A stretch of 64,000 nt of DNA from Bacillota bacterium (GTDB taxonomy: Bacteria; Bacillota; UBA994; UBA5500): contig JAKOXL010000029.1 in assembly GCA_029781045.1 (NCBI GenBank), positions 150,627 through 214,626 of the forward strand, read 5' to 3'. The position numbers and the translations under genes are program-made. Numbering within the stretch: the stretch's first letter is position 1; the number at the start of each line of letters is the position of its first letter. Shown piece after piece: positions 28,508 through 38,228 of the stretch. The notes beneath the pieces are model-generated. The model was not told where the DNA came from. It saw nothing but the letters and a program-made list of their open reading frames with translations, and searched no databases.

Positions 28508-29890
28508 TCCAATACTTTGATATTTCAGCTTTGCAAAAAGAAGGGCGGGTTCACAACCCGCCGTCTTACGTAAATAGCGCCTGTAAAAGAAGGTGGGCGC
28601 CAGTTGCGCTCGCTTTTCCAGCAAACCCGATTCTCGCACCATCCATTCAGCAAATACCCCGTATCCCGAATCCGGCTTGTTGACGAAAACGTGGGTGATT
28701 GCCCCCACCAGACGGCCGTTCTGCAGAATGGGACTGCCCGACATTCCCTGCACAATGCCCCCCGTCTTTTCCAGCAACCTAGGATCAGTGACCTTAATCA
28801 CTAGGCCTTTTCCGCTAGGCTTATACTGCTTGATTACCCTCACAATCTCAACTTCAAATCTTTCTACCTTCTCGCCCTCGATTACAGTCAGCATTTCAGC
28901 TTTGCCCGGTTTGATTTCATCTATTAGGGCCACCGGCACCAACTCGGCTCCCTGAGTGACATCCTCAATGATCTCGCCAAAAATGCCAATGCCAGTGTTG
29001 CTGGTAAAAACACCAACAACTCGGTCTTCATCCACTACCACGCTACGCTTTTCTCCAGGATAGCCAGTCCGCCCTTGTTCAATCGAAGTTACCCGTGACC
29101 GAACTATCTTCCCGGCTTGCACTTCTAAAGCCTGGTTCGTTTCGGCATCAGCAATGACATGCCCTAGGGCACCAAAGGTCCTGCTTTCTTGGTCGACAAA
29201 AGTCAAAGTTCCAACGCCTGAAGCCTCATCCCGCAAATAGAGGCCAATGCGCCACCCATGGTTTTCCAGACAATAGACAGGCGTTATCTCGCAGTCAAAA
29301 AGCTGTTCTCCCCGCCTAACCCGCAGCTTTACCGGCCTATTTGACCGCCCACACCGCTCTATTTCTTGAGCCACTTGCATTACCGTGGGATTCTCTTTGC
29401 CGTTAACAGCCACAATCAGGTCACCAATAGCTAATCCCGCATCCTTGCTGGGCTGCATAGGCCCCGTATCAGTCTTGATGGTTCCGTGACCAACCACCAT
29501 AGTCGTGGCGCGAATAGTAACACCTATGGAGTGACCTGACGGCGCTACTCGTACGGGCTCCACCACGTTAACCCGCAAGTCTCCTAATGGCAGCCAGCCG
29601 AAGAGGCGGAAACGGAGTTTTACTTCAGCAGGTTCTGGGGAAAACAGGGCACAGCTACCTTTTTGCAAAAGAGTTTGGTCAGGACTTAGGGCTTGATCAT
29701 TGACCGAGAGGCCAGCTTGGTCAGCACTAACACTTATCAAAAAGGGCAGAGGCAATTGCAGTTGAAAAGGCATGCCAGCTGCAATGTTTACTTCCCTTGG
29801 GAACCTTGCCCAGCTGCGAAAAAGCGGCGATGCGCAAAAGGCAAGAAAACAGCAGGCTAGAGCCACCCCGAACCATTGCTTCCTACTCAA
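28490..29890 (-). CDS. spoIVB: SpoIVB peptidase
   Basis: PDZ domain plus S55 peptidase: GALGHVIADAETNQALEV...GMSGSPILQNGRLVGAITHVFVNKPDSGYGVFAEWM. TTG start. Confidence 0.95.
   Translation of the reverse strand: MSRKQWFGVALACCFLAFCASPLFRSWARFPREVNIAAGMPFQLQLPLPFLISVSADQAGLSVNDQALSPDQTLLQKGSCALFSPEPAEVKLRFRLFGWLPLGDLRVNVVEPVRVAPSGHSIGVTIRATTMVVGHGTIKTDTGPMQPSKDAGLAIGDLIVAVNGKENPTVMQVAQEIERCGRSNRPVKLRVRRGEQLFDCEITPVYCLENHGWRIGLYLRDEASGVGTLTFVDQESRTFGALGHVIADAETNQALEVQAGKIVRSRVTSIEQGRTGYPGEKRSVVVDEDRVVGVFTSNTGIGIFGEIIEDVTQGAELVPVALIDEIKPGKAEMLTVIEGEKVERFEVEIVRVIKQYKPSGKGLVIKVTDPRLLEKTGGIVQGMSGSPILQNGRLVGAITHVFVNKPDSGYGVFAEWMVRESGLLEKRAQLAPTFFYRRYLRKTAGCEPALLFAKLKYQSIGRRQDL
28544..28562 (-). terminator. 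Rho-independent terminator inside the 3' end of spoIVB
   Basis: GGCGGGTT-GTG-AACCCGCC followed by CTTCTTTTT on the minus strand, upstream of the spoIVB stop. Confidence 0.7.
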
Positions 29891-29937
29891 TTCATGTGCA
29901 CCTCCCTAGGAAAAGTTAGGCGCATGCTGCCAAAATA

Positions 29938-29958
29938 AAAAGAACCCGGAGTTCTTTT
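29938..29958 (-). terminator. Terminator upstream of spoIVB
   Basis: AAAAGAAC-TCCGG-GTTCTTTT followed by TATTTTG on the minus strand; separate from the recN terminator. Confidence 0.65.
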
Positions 29959-30066
29959 TTAAGGTGTCCGCTGCCGTAAACTCATATACAACGCAGTTTA
30001 CATAACTGCCTTTGAAACATTTAGCTCTATTGTGAAAAAAAATTCATATACCTATTAAAAAAAGGA

Positions 30067-30089
30067 ACCGCCTTGCTTAATTAGGCGGC
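30067..30089 (-). terminator. Terminator downstream of recN
   Basis: CCGCCT/AGGCGG stem followed by CCTTTTTTT on the minus strand. Confidence 0.7.
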
Positions 30090-31760
30090 TTACTTACTTG
30101 CAACTTGCTGCAGCAAATCACGAGCGTGGGCAAGGGCCACTTCACTGGTTTGACCATCCAGCATTCTGGCAATTTCCTCCACCCGCTCTTGCTCGTTTAG
30201 TTTCTTTACTTGCGTAAAAGTAGCTTCACCTCTAACTTCTTTGCTGATCAGCAGATGTTGGTCAGCCATGGCTGCAATGCTGGCCAAATGGGAAACACAA
30301 ATAACCTGTCTCTTGCCTGCCAACTGACGAAGCTTTCCACCCACGGCCAGAGCCAACCGGCCACCTAACCCTGAGTCGATCTCATCAAAGATTAGCGTTT
30401 CGACAGGATCATGTTCGGCCAGCAAAGTCTTTAACGCCAACATCACTCTCGACATCTCACCACCGGAAATAACACGAGTTAACGGCTTCGGATTTTCCCC
30501 AGGATTAGCATTAAACATAAACTCCACTTCGTCTTGCCCTAAGGGATGAGGCTTGGCCGCCAGATCTGTACGGACCTCTGCCGTTAAAACGGCCTTAGGC
30601 AGACCTAAGTCGGCCAGTTGAAGTTGCATTTGTTGCCCTAGAACTGCCGCCGCCTGCTTCCTAGCATCGGTCAACTGCGCTGCTAAAGAACGATAGATAT
30701 GGGCATAGCGAGCCAAATCGGCTTGGAGCTTCTCTGCCAGCTGTGCACTATTCTCGATAAACTCTATTTCCTCAGCCACCTTCTGGCCATAAGCTATAAT
30801 ACCTGCTAGGGAATCGGCATACTTGCGCTTTAAGCGGTTAACTAGTTCTAAGCGACGTTCTACTGCATCTAGGGCAGCATCATCATAAGTCAAATCATCT
30901 TTGTATATCCGTAGACTGCGAGCCACGTCTTCAATGCTATACAAAGCGTCCTGCAATACCTCCGTCCACTGTACAACTGTATTATCAAAACGCTCCACAC
31001 TGTTTAGCTCGGTAATAGCACGGGCCAACTGGTCAGCAACGGCGGACACACCAGGAGAGCCACCATATAACAGCTGGTAGGCGGAGGTAACTGCTTGATG
31101 CAGACGTTCGTAGTTGGCCAAGCGTTGACGAGTAGCCAATAGCTCCTCCTCTTCATCGGGGGCTAAGGCCGCGGCTGCAATCTCCTCCTGCTGGTAACGA
31201 AGCATTTCCAGCCGGCGCTCCCTCTCCCGCTCGTCACCCATAACCTCTTTCAGCTGGCCCTCAGTTTCTCGGTACTTCACAACCAGCTCTCTGATCTGCT
31301 CCAGCAAATCCAGCACCGGAGCTCCGGCAAACCGATCCAAAACCTCCCGATGTTTCGCCACCTGTAGCAAAGATTGGTGCTCGTGTTGACCATGCAGATC
31401 AACCAACAGTCTACCCAGATCACGTAGAAACCCGATGGTCACAAGTTGGCCGTTAATCCGGGCTACTGTGCGTCCATTTTGTTGTATCTCACGGGCAATA
31501 ATCAACTGGCCATCTTCGACCAGATCCGCATACGGGGGCGGCAAATCCTTTACTTCGAAAACGGCCTGTACAGTTGCCTTCTCCGACCCGGCCCGAATCA
31601 TATCGGTGGAGCCGCGATAGCCAAGGATCAACGATAGAGCATCCAAGACAAGAGACTTCCCGGCCCCCGTTTCACCGGACAGTACTACCAACCCAGGAGC
31701 AAAATCCAGATCCAACTGCTCAATCAGTGCTAGGTTCTCTACCACCAACTTCGCTAACAC
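30090..31760 (-). CDS. recN: DNA repair protein RecN
   Basis: MLAKLVVENLALIEQLDLDFAPGLVVLSGETGAGKSLVLDALSLILG...ISGGEMSRVMLALKTLL. Confidence 0.96.
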   Translation of the reverse strand: MLAKLVVENLALIEQLDLDFAPGLVVLSGETGAGKSLVLDALSLILGYRGSTDMIRAGSEKATVQAVFEVKDLPPPYADLVEDGQLIIAREIQQNGRTVARINGQLVTIGFLRDLGRLLVDLHGQHEHQSLLQVAKHREVLDRFAGAPVLDLLEQIRELVVKYRETEGQLKEVMGDERERERRLEMLRYQQEEIAAAALAPDEEEELLATRQRLANYERLHQAVTSAYQLLYGGSPGVSAVADQLARAITELNSVERFDNTVVQWTEVLQDALYSIEDVARSLRIYKDDLTYDDAALDAVERRLELVNRLKRKYADSLAGIIAYGQKVAEEIEFIENSAQLAEKLQADLARYAHIYRSLAAQLTDARKQAAAVLGQQMQLQLADLGLPKAVLTAEVRTDLAAKPHPLGQDEVEFMFNANPGENPKPLTRVISGGEMSRVMLALKTLLAEHDPVETLIFDEIDSGLGGRLALAVGGKLRQLAGKRQVICVSHLASIAAMADQHLLISKEVRGEATFTQVKKLNEQERVEEIARMLDGQTSEVALAHARDLLQQVASK

Positions 31761-32632
31761 TAGAGATCCCCCTCTCGGAAACGGGAAGGAGTGCCCCCCA
31801 GTTTCTTCCGCAACACATCGAAGAAGCCATTGTCAGAAACCTTCACAAAACGCGCCACTTCCTCAGCTCGGCTGACAACTACTTGATCTCCCAGTTCAAT
31901 GGGAAAGGACTCCTGACCATCTATGGTCAAGAAGATATCCTCGTGTTGGGCCTGCACGCGGACATGCACCATACTATTCGGAGAAATGACCATCGGTCGG
32001 GCGTGCAGACTATGGGGACAAATGGGGGTTAGGAGTATTACACCGATATCTGGATCCACAATGGGTCCTCCCGCACTGAGACTGTAGGCGGTCGACCCAG
32101 TAGGAGTAGCCACTATCACACCGTCTGCCGGTAAAGGATCCAGATACTGACCGTCTACCGCTATATGAAGCTCCAACATGCGGCTAAAGGCACCTTTACC
32201 AATAACCACTTCGTTCAGGGCCCGCAGATCTCTGATATAGCCCTCACCGCGCTTCACTCCTACTCGCAGTAGCATGCGTTCCTGAACCTCATAGTCACCC
32301 GATAATATCAGCTCCATGCTGGAAAACATATCCTGCAGCTCAATCTCCGTGAGGAAACCCAGTTTCCCCAAGTTTACCCCTAAAATGGGCAACCCCCAGT
32401 CGGAATAACGACGAACCACATTGAGCAGGGTGCCATCGCCCCCTAACACCACCAGGAGCTGAGCCTTCGACATTTCTGCTTCTTCTACTACCAAATCAAG
32501 TCTCTGAATGCGATTCCCCACTTCCCGCGTGCAGCAGGGCTTAATACCATGGGCCTCCAGCCAATCAACCAACTCACGACAGGCTGTTAGAGCCTGCGGT
32601 TTTTGCAGATGAGGGATCAATCCTATTGCCAT
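31760..32632 (-). CDS. nadK: NAD kinase
   Basis: VLGGDGTLLNVVR...PILGVNLGKLGFLTEI...ATPTGSTAYSLSAGGPIVDP. Confidence 0.96.
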   Translation of the reverse strand: MAIGLIPHLQKPQALTACRELVDWLEAHGIKPCCTREVGNRIQRLDLVVEEAEMSKAQLLVVLGGDGTLLNVVRRYSDWGLPILGVNLGKLGFLTEIELQDMFSSMELILSGDYEVQERMLLRVGVKRGEGYIRDLRALNEVVIGKGAFSRMLELHIAVDGQYLDPLPADGVIVATPTGSTAYSLSAGGPIVDPDIGVILLTPICPHSLHARPMVISPNSMVHVRVQAQHEDIFLTIDGQESFPIELGDQVVVSRAEEVARFVKVSDNGFFDVLRKKLGGTPSRFREGDL

Positions 32633-32681
32633 CCAAATCCCCCCTTCTCCTATAAATTCGCTTTGCACCTAGCTTAACCTG

Positions 32682-33485
32682 CTAGCCCAGTTGTCCATGG
32701 GCTAGTTCCACAGTTTTTTCTATGCTCTCGGTGGTAACACTGTCACCGACTCCCTGCTTGAACCAAGCCAAAAACTCAATATTACCTTCTGGCCCTGTGA
32801 TGGGGGAAAAAGTCAGTCCCAATAAGCCTAACCCAAGGTGGGATGCCTCCTGACAAACCCGTTCAATAACCTGTTTATGAACTGCCCTATCACGCACAAC
32901 GCCTCGCTTGCCTACCTGCTCCCGCCCCGCCTCAAACTGGGGTTTTATGAGTGCTACAACTTCACCGCCTGGCTGCAACAGTTGCACCACTGGCGGCAGA
33001 ATAGTAGCTAAAGATATAAAGGAAACATCAATGGTCAACGCATCGGCTTGCTCAGGGAAGTCGCTCAGCTTTAGGTAACGGGCATTGGTTCGCTCCATTA
33101 CAACAACTCTCGGGTCTAGCCGCAGCTTCCACGCCAATTGGGCATGTCCCACATCTACGGCATAGACCCGTTTGGCACCATGCTGTAATGCGCAATCGGT
33201 AAACCCTCCCGTAGAGGCACCTATATCAATAATTACCTTACCCTGTGGGTTAAATCCCAGCTCTCGGATAGCCCGCTCCAGCTTTAAACCTCCTCGGCTC
33301 GCGTAGGGATGTTCTTGACCTTGCACTTGAACATCGGCGTCTCTGCGGAACCGAGCACCAGGCTTATCAACCCGTTGACCATTGACCGTGACCAAACCGG
33401 CCATAATCGCACCCTGAGCTTTCTGTCGGGTATCAAACAGTCCTAGTTGTACCAAAAGCAAATCCAGTCTCTCTTTCTCGGCCAT
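32682..33485 (-). CDS. tlyA: TlyA family rRNA methyltransferase/hemolysin
   Basis: S4 domain followed by DIGASTGGFTDCALQHGAKRVYAVDVGHAQLAWKLR. Confidence 0.94.
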   Translation of the reverse strand: MAEKERLDLLLVQLGLFDTRQKAQGAIMAGLVTVNGQRVDKPGARFRRDADVQVQGQEHPYASRGGLKLERAIRELGFNPQGKVIIDIGASTGGFTDCALQHGAKRVYAVDVGHAQLAWKLRLDPRVVVMERTNARYLKLSDFPEQADALTIDVSFISLATILPPVVQLLQPGGEVVALIKPQFEAGREQVGKRGVVRDRAVHKQVIERVCQEASHLGLGLLGLTFSPITGPEGNIEFLAWFKQGVGDSVTTESIEKTVELAHGQLG

Positions 33486-33487
33486 TC

Positions 33488-35356
33488 TCAGTCATTCTCC
33501 AGTTTCGCTAAAATCTGCGAGCAAATAGCTTCATCGGTCAGGCCTAAAGATGCCAACAGCTCGGCCCGTGTTCCGTGAGGAATAAACCGATCAGGAATAC
33601 CAATCAACAGGGCATCATGAGGCATTCCAGCAGCGGTGGCCGCCTCTAGAAGAGCCGAACCGCAACCTCCAGCCACTATCCCCTCCTCAATCACCACGGT
33701 CAAGCGGTGATGCCCCATGGCCGCAACAAGGCACGGGTCGAGAGGCTTGAGAAAGCGCATATCGTATACGGTAGGCCGCAGACCAGCAAGTGCCAATCGT
33801 TCTAGTACCTGTTTTGTCACATCCCAGATGGTGCCACAATTTACTAGCAACACTTCTCTGCCCTCCTGCAGGCACTGGGCACGGCCAATCTCCACAGGCT
33901 GCGCAGGTCCTACTGGCATACCATCAGTCACCCCGCGCGGATAGCGAACCGCAACAGGTCCTAGATGCCGACAGGCTGCAGTCAACATGTTCACCAACTC
34001 TTGACTGTTACGCGGCAACATTATAGTCAGATTGGGCATTTGCCGCAGCATGGCCATATCAAAGACTCCCTGATGGGTTTCTCCATCCTCTCCTACCAGA
34101 CCTCCCCTATCAATGGCAAACACCACGGGCAAGTTAGGTAGGCAAACATCGTGAATAACTTGGTCATAGGCCCGCTGGAGGAAGGTGGAGTACACGGCAA
34201 ACACTGGGCGTAAGCCGCCGGCGGCCAAGCCGGCAGACATAGTCACCGCGTGCTGTTCCGCAATCCCCACGTCGAAGAAGCGTTCAGGATATTTTCTATG
34301 GAAAGCGCTAAGACCAGTACCATCGGGCATGGCTGCTGTAATGGCCACGATACGTTTATCCTCTTCCGCAATAGCTAATAGGGTATTACTGAAAACCTCT
34401 GTATAAGTTGGTGCTTTTGACTTAACCAGCAGTTCCCCCGTAGAAGGATTGAAAGCACCTACCCCGTGGAACAGGTCAGGATTTGTAACCGCTGGTCGAT
34501 AACCTTTGCCCTTTACCGTTTGGCAGTGTACCAAGACTGGACCGGGGGTGTGTTTTGCTACCAACAGCATTTCTTCCAGAGCCACTGAGTTATGACCGTC
34601 CACCGGCCCCAAGTAGGTAAAACCAAGCTCTTCAAAGAGCATTCCCGGAACCAGCAAGTACTTAAAACTATCTTTAAGTCGCTCGCTGATTTCCGCAACC
34701 CGACCTCCGACAAGGGGGATTCTTTGCAGTAAGGCCTCTATGTCGGCTTTTGTTCGCAAATAGCTGGGGGCCGTTCGAGCCCGTGCTAGGTAGCGAGACA
34801 GGGCTCCCACGTTTCTAGCTATCGACATTTCATTATCATTAAGCACTACGATAAGATTGCGACCCAGATCGCCCGCATGATTGAGGGCTTCCCATGCCAT
34901 ACCTGCCGTCAATGCCCCATCGCCTATGACGGCAACCACATGATGGTTCTCACCGGCCAAATCACGGGCAATAGTCATACCTACAGCAACGGAAATGGAA
35001 GTACTACTATGACCGGCCACAAAATGGTCATACTCGCTCTCTGTGGGCTTGGGGAAACCAGACAACCCGCCCATTTTCCGTAGGGTGGAGAACTTCTGAT
35101 AACGCCCGGTAATCAGTTTGTGGGCGTAGGTTTGATGCCCTACATCCCAAATAAGGCGATCACGGGAGAAATCAAAGACCCGGTGCAAGGCCAGAGTCAA
35201 CTCTACTACGCCCAAGTTGGATGCCAAATGCCCTCCATTCTTGGCCACCACGCGCACAATCTCCTCGCGCAGTTCCCGCGCCAACTGTCTAACTTGCGCA
35301 ATACTCAATCGCTGCACATCACGGGGCGATTGAATTGTTGGCAAAATAGCTGCCAT
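33488..35356 (-). CDS. dxs: 1-deoxy-D-xylulose-5-phosphate synthase
   Basis: DVGHQTYAHKLITGR...GHSSTSISVAVGMTIARDL...VIGDGALTAGMAWEALNHAG. Confidence 0.97.
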   Translation of the reverse strand: MAAILPTIQSPRDVQRLSIAQVRQLARELREEIVRVVAKNGGHLASNLGVVELTLALHRVFDFSRDRLIWDVGHQTYAHKLITGRYQKFSTLRKMGGLSGFPKPTESEYDHFVAGHSSTSISVAVGMTIARDLAGENHHVVAVIGDGALTAGMAWEALNHAGDLGRNLIVVLNDNEMSIARNVGALSRYLARARTAPSYLRTKADIEALLQRIPLVGGRVAEISERLKDSFKYLLVPGMLFEELGFTYLGPVDGHNSVALEEMLLVAKHTPGPVLVHCQTVKGKGYRPAVTNPDLFHGVGAFNPSTGELLVKSKAPTYTEVFSNTLLAIAEEDKRIVAITAAMPDGTGLSAFHRKYPERFFDVGIAEQHAVTMSAGLAAGGLRPVFAVYSTFLQRAYDQVIHDVCLPNLPVVFAIDRGGLVGEDGETHQGVFDMAMLRQMPNLTIMLPRNSQELVNMLTAACRHLGPVAVRYPRGVTDGMPVGPAQPVEIGRAQCLQEGREVLLVNCGTIWDVTKQVLERLALAGLRPTVYDMRFLKPLDPCLVAAMGHHRLTVVIEEGIVAGGCGSALLEAATAAGMPHDALLIGIPDRFIPHGTRAELLASLGLTDEAICSQILAKLEND

Positions 35357-35383
35357 TTAAAGTCACCCACCTTTCCCGCTGCC

Positions 35384-35836
35384 CTAATGAGTATGCCAAA
35401 TAGCGATCATGGCACCTAGAATGGCACCAACTATTACCTCGAAGGGTGTATGTCCTAGCAGCTCTTTGAGCCGCTCTTCCCGCAAGGGCTTATTAGCTGC
35501 CAGTTCGTTGACAATCTTATTCAGTACCCGCGCCTGTTTGCCAGCGGCGCGACGGACTCCGGCCGCATCGTACATCACGATAAGGGCAAAAACAAGAGTT
35601 ATGCCGGTAAGTGGATTATCCCAGCCCTCCTTCAACCCGACGGCTGTAAACAAAGCCACAACCAAAGCCGAATGGGAACTGGGCATGCCTCCCGCACCGA
35701 CAAAACGGGCCAAACTGAGGCGGCCCTCCTTGTACCAGTAAAGCAGAGTTTTTGCCCCCTGAGCTACTACCCAGGCTAGCAAAGCTGCCTGCAAGACTTC
35801 ATTATCGGCTAACGACCAGACATTCGTGTGGCGCAT
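35384..35836 (-). CDS. Divergent PAP2 family protein (YuiD-like)
   Basis: GGMPSSHSALVVALFTAVGLKEG...MYDAAGVRRAAGKQA...LGHTPFEVIVGAILG. Confidence 0.9.
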   Translation of the reverse strand: MRHTNVWSLADNEVLQAALLAWVVAQGAKTLLYWYKEGRLSLARFVGAGGMPSSHSALVVALFTAVGLKEGWDNPLTGITLVFALIVMYDAAGVRRAAGKQARVLNKIVNELAANKPLREERLKELLGHTPFEVIVGAILGAMIAIWHTH

Positions 35837-35849
35837 AACAACCCCCCTG

Positions 35850-36761
35850 CTAAATGTCCCGTTCCGCCAAGAAACTGGCCAGCGCCCTCAAGGGCTCGGC
35901 TTCTGGGCCAAAAGGCGTCAGGCTGACTTGCGCCTGGCGTATCAGTTCCTGCACCCGGCGTCGGGACTCGCTAATCCCATGGATAGCCGGATAGGTCAAC
36001 TTGCCTCGGGACTCATCTTGGCCGGTCTGCTTTCCTAGCTTCTGGCTGTCACCATAAATATCTAGCAAATCGTCGGTGATCTGAAAGGCCAAGCCGATAG
36101 CATAGGCGTAATCAGTCAATGCAGCTAACTGAGCTGGCTGGGCTCCCGCCAAAATGGCACCCGCGCGCACGCTTGCCACTAGCAACGCCCCGGTCTTATG
36201 CTCATGAATGTAGAGCAGTAGCCGGTTTGGATCCTCATGCTGGTACCGTTCTTTTTCCCATAATATATCGGCAGCCTGACCGCCAACCATTCCTTGTCCG
36301 CCGGCTGCCCTTGCCACCTCAGCTATTACTCGCAGTACCTGTTCTGCTGCAAAGCCGTCCAGTTTCTGTGATAAAATCTCAAAACATAGCGTAAGCAACG
36401 CATCCCCGGCTAAGACGGCCATTCCTTCTCCAAAGACCTTATGGTTGGTGGCCTTGCCTCGCCGCCAATCGTCATCATCCATAGCCGGCAAATCGTCGTG
36501 GATTAGCGAATAGGTATGTAGGCACTCAAGAGCGCACGCCGCTGGTAACAGCTGCTCCTTTGCTACCTCCTGGTTGGCAACCGCTTCAGCCGCCGCCAGT
36601 AGGAGTATGGGGCGTAACCGTTTTCCGCCAGCGAAAAGGCTGTAGGCCATAGAATCCCTCAGCTTCACTGGTCGGGGAGCGAAGTCTTCCAACAAGCGTT
36701 CCAACCAGTCATTGATCAGCTCAGCCTGTTGGGCCATATAGGCCCTAAGATCAAAAACCAA
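35850..36761 (-). CDS. ispA: Polyprenyl (farnesyl/geranyl) diphosphate synthase
   Basis: GGKRLRPILLLAAAEA, first Asp-rich motif DDLPAMDDDDWRRGKATNH, second motif FQITDDLLD. Confidence 0.94.
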   Translation of the reverse strand: MVFDLRAYMAQQAELINDWLERLLEDFAPRPVKLRDSMAYSLFAGGKRLRPILLLAAAEAVANQEVAKEQLLPAACALECLHTYSLIHDDLPAMDDDDWRRGKATNHKVFGEGMAVLAGDALLTLCFEILSQKLDGFAAEQVLRVIAEVARAAGGQGMVGGQAADILWEKERYQHEDPNRLLLYIHEHKTGALLVASVRAGAILAGAQPAQLAALTDYAYAIGLAFQITDDLLDIYGDSQKLGKQTGQDESRGKLTYPAIHGISESRRRVQELIRQAQVSLTPFGPEAEPLRALASFLAERDI

Positions 36762-36763
36762 AT

Positions 36764-37021
36764 CTAATATCCCCCCAAACCAGACAGCGGTTGTCTCTTG
36801 CTCTGCCCTTCCTTGTCAGTCACCAACAGTTCTACTTTCCTCTCGGCCTTCGCCAGCCTTTCCTGGCATTGACGCACCAGATTAATACCTTCAGTGAACA
36901 GCTCTAGCGATTCCTCCAGCGACAGGTTTCCACCTTCAAGTCGCTCCACTACCGTCTGTACCTGCTGCAGGCATTCTTCAAATGTGGCCGGAGGAGTCGC
37001 CATTTCTTTCGGCTGCGGCAT
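36764..37021 (-). CDS. xseB: Exodeoxyribonuclease VII small subunit
   Basis: TFEECLQQVQTVVERLEGGNLSLEESLELFTEGINLVRQCQERLAKAERKVELL. Confidence 0.95.
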   Translation of the reverse strand: MPQPKEMATPPATFEECLQQVQTVVERLEGGNLSLEESLELFTEGINLVRQCQERLAKAERKVELLVTDKEGQSKRQPLSGLGGY

Positions 37022-38228
37022 TCTCTCTACCTCCTACTGAAATAACTTGGCTGTAAATACGACCCTGGTTTACAACTGTTTCCAAGAAGTCGCCAATTGC
37101 AACTTGCTGCGGGAAGCGGACAACCTCGCCGGCTTGATTTAGGGTGATTGTATACCCCCTGGCCAGCACGGCAAGTGGGCTCAACGTCTGAAGACGGGCG
37201 GCATAGGTCTGGATCTGGCTGCTTCCCCATTCCAACTTACTCTTCATGGCCCGCAACAAGCGCTCCTGCAACCCGTCCAGAGTTTGGGCTAGATTCTCCA
37301 GTCTGCGTTCCGGATGCAACCGCATAAGGCGAGCGCTCAAGTCGCTGGTTACTTGAGACTGGCGCAAAAGGCAGTTTTGCATGGTGGTTGCAAGCCTACT
37401 CTGCAAAGCTAAGAGAGTAAGTTCCAACTCGGCCATTACAGGTACTACAGCCTCAGCAGCAGCGCTCGGGGTGGCTGCCCGATAATCGGCTACAAAGTCG
37501 GCAATAGTAAAGTCGGTTTCGTGCCCCACCGCAGAGATCACCGGTTTGGAGCAGTTGAATATGGCTCTTGCCACTTGCTCATCATTGAAGGCCGACAGTT
37601 CCTCAATGGAGCCGCCGCCACGACCCACGATAATCACATCTACATCGGGGATCTGATCAAGTTGCTTAAGGGAGTTAGCAATACTTGCTGGTGCTTCCGC
37701 ACCTTGAACTATAGTAGGGGCAACCAGCACACTAACACAGGGGAAGCGGCGGAAAATGATGCTCAAGAGATCCTGCAGCGCAGCTCCTGTAGGCGATGTG
37801 GCAATACCTATGGTCCGAGGTAACAGAGGCAATGGGCGCTTACGTTCTGGGGCAAAAAGCCCTTCCCTCTCCAGCTTATCCTTTAGTTCCAAAAAGGCTA
37901 TGTATAATTTACCCTCACCGGCAGGGCGCAAACTACTGACATAGAGCTGGTATTGGCCGTCCCGCTCGTACACACTAATGCTTCCCTGCGCTATCACGCT
38001 CATACCGTCTCGAGGCGCGAATTGCAGGCTTAACGCTTTACTTCGAAACATCACACATTTTAGCCGACTATCCTTATCTTTCAAAGTAAAATACATGTGC
38101 CCCGAGCTGTGATGCGTGAAATTGGATATCTCCCCTTCCACCAGCACCTGAGTAAGAATCTCATCACCGTCTAACAAGGCGCGCAAATAGCTGGTGATTT
38201 GACTAACTGAGAATACGCGTTGCATCAA
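36978..38228 (-). CDS. xseA: Exodeoxyribonuclease VII large subunit
   Basis: OB fold plus Exonuc_VII: VLVEGEISNFTHHSSGHMYFTLKD...GRGGGSIEELSAFNDE. Confidence 0.96.
   Translation of the reverse strand: MMQRVFSVSQITSYLRALLDGDEILTQVLVEGEISNFTHHSSGHMYFTLKDKDSRLKCVMFRSKALSLQFAPRDGMSVIAQGSISVYERDGQYQLYVSSLRPAGEGKLYIAFLELKDKLEREGLFAPERKRPLPLLPRTIGIATSPTGAALQDLLSIIFRRFPCVSVLVAPTIVQGAEAPASIANSLKQLDQIPDVDVIIVGRGGGSIEELSAFNDEQVARAIFNCSKPVISAVGHETDFTIADFVADYRAATPSAAAEAVVPVMAELELTLLALQSRLATTMQNCLLRQSQVTSDLSARLMRLHPERRLENLAQTLDGLQERLLRAMKSKLEWGSSQIQTYAARLQTLSPLAVLARGYTITLNQAGEVVRFPQQVAIGDFLETVVNQGRIYSQVISVGGRENAAAERNGDSSGHI

Noticed and set aside
30030-30048. TTGTG-A8-TTCATA near spoIVB, resembling a Rex box
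   Set aside because: Half-site spacing is 6 rather than 4 and the second half-site is poor; part of an A/T tract.
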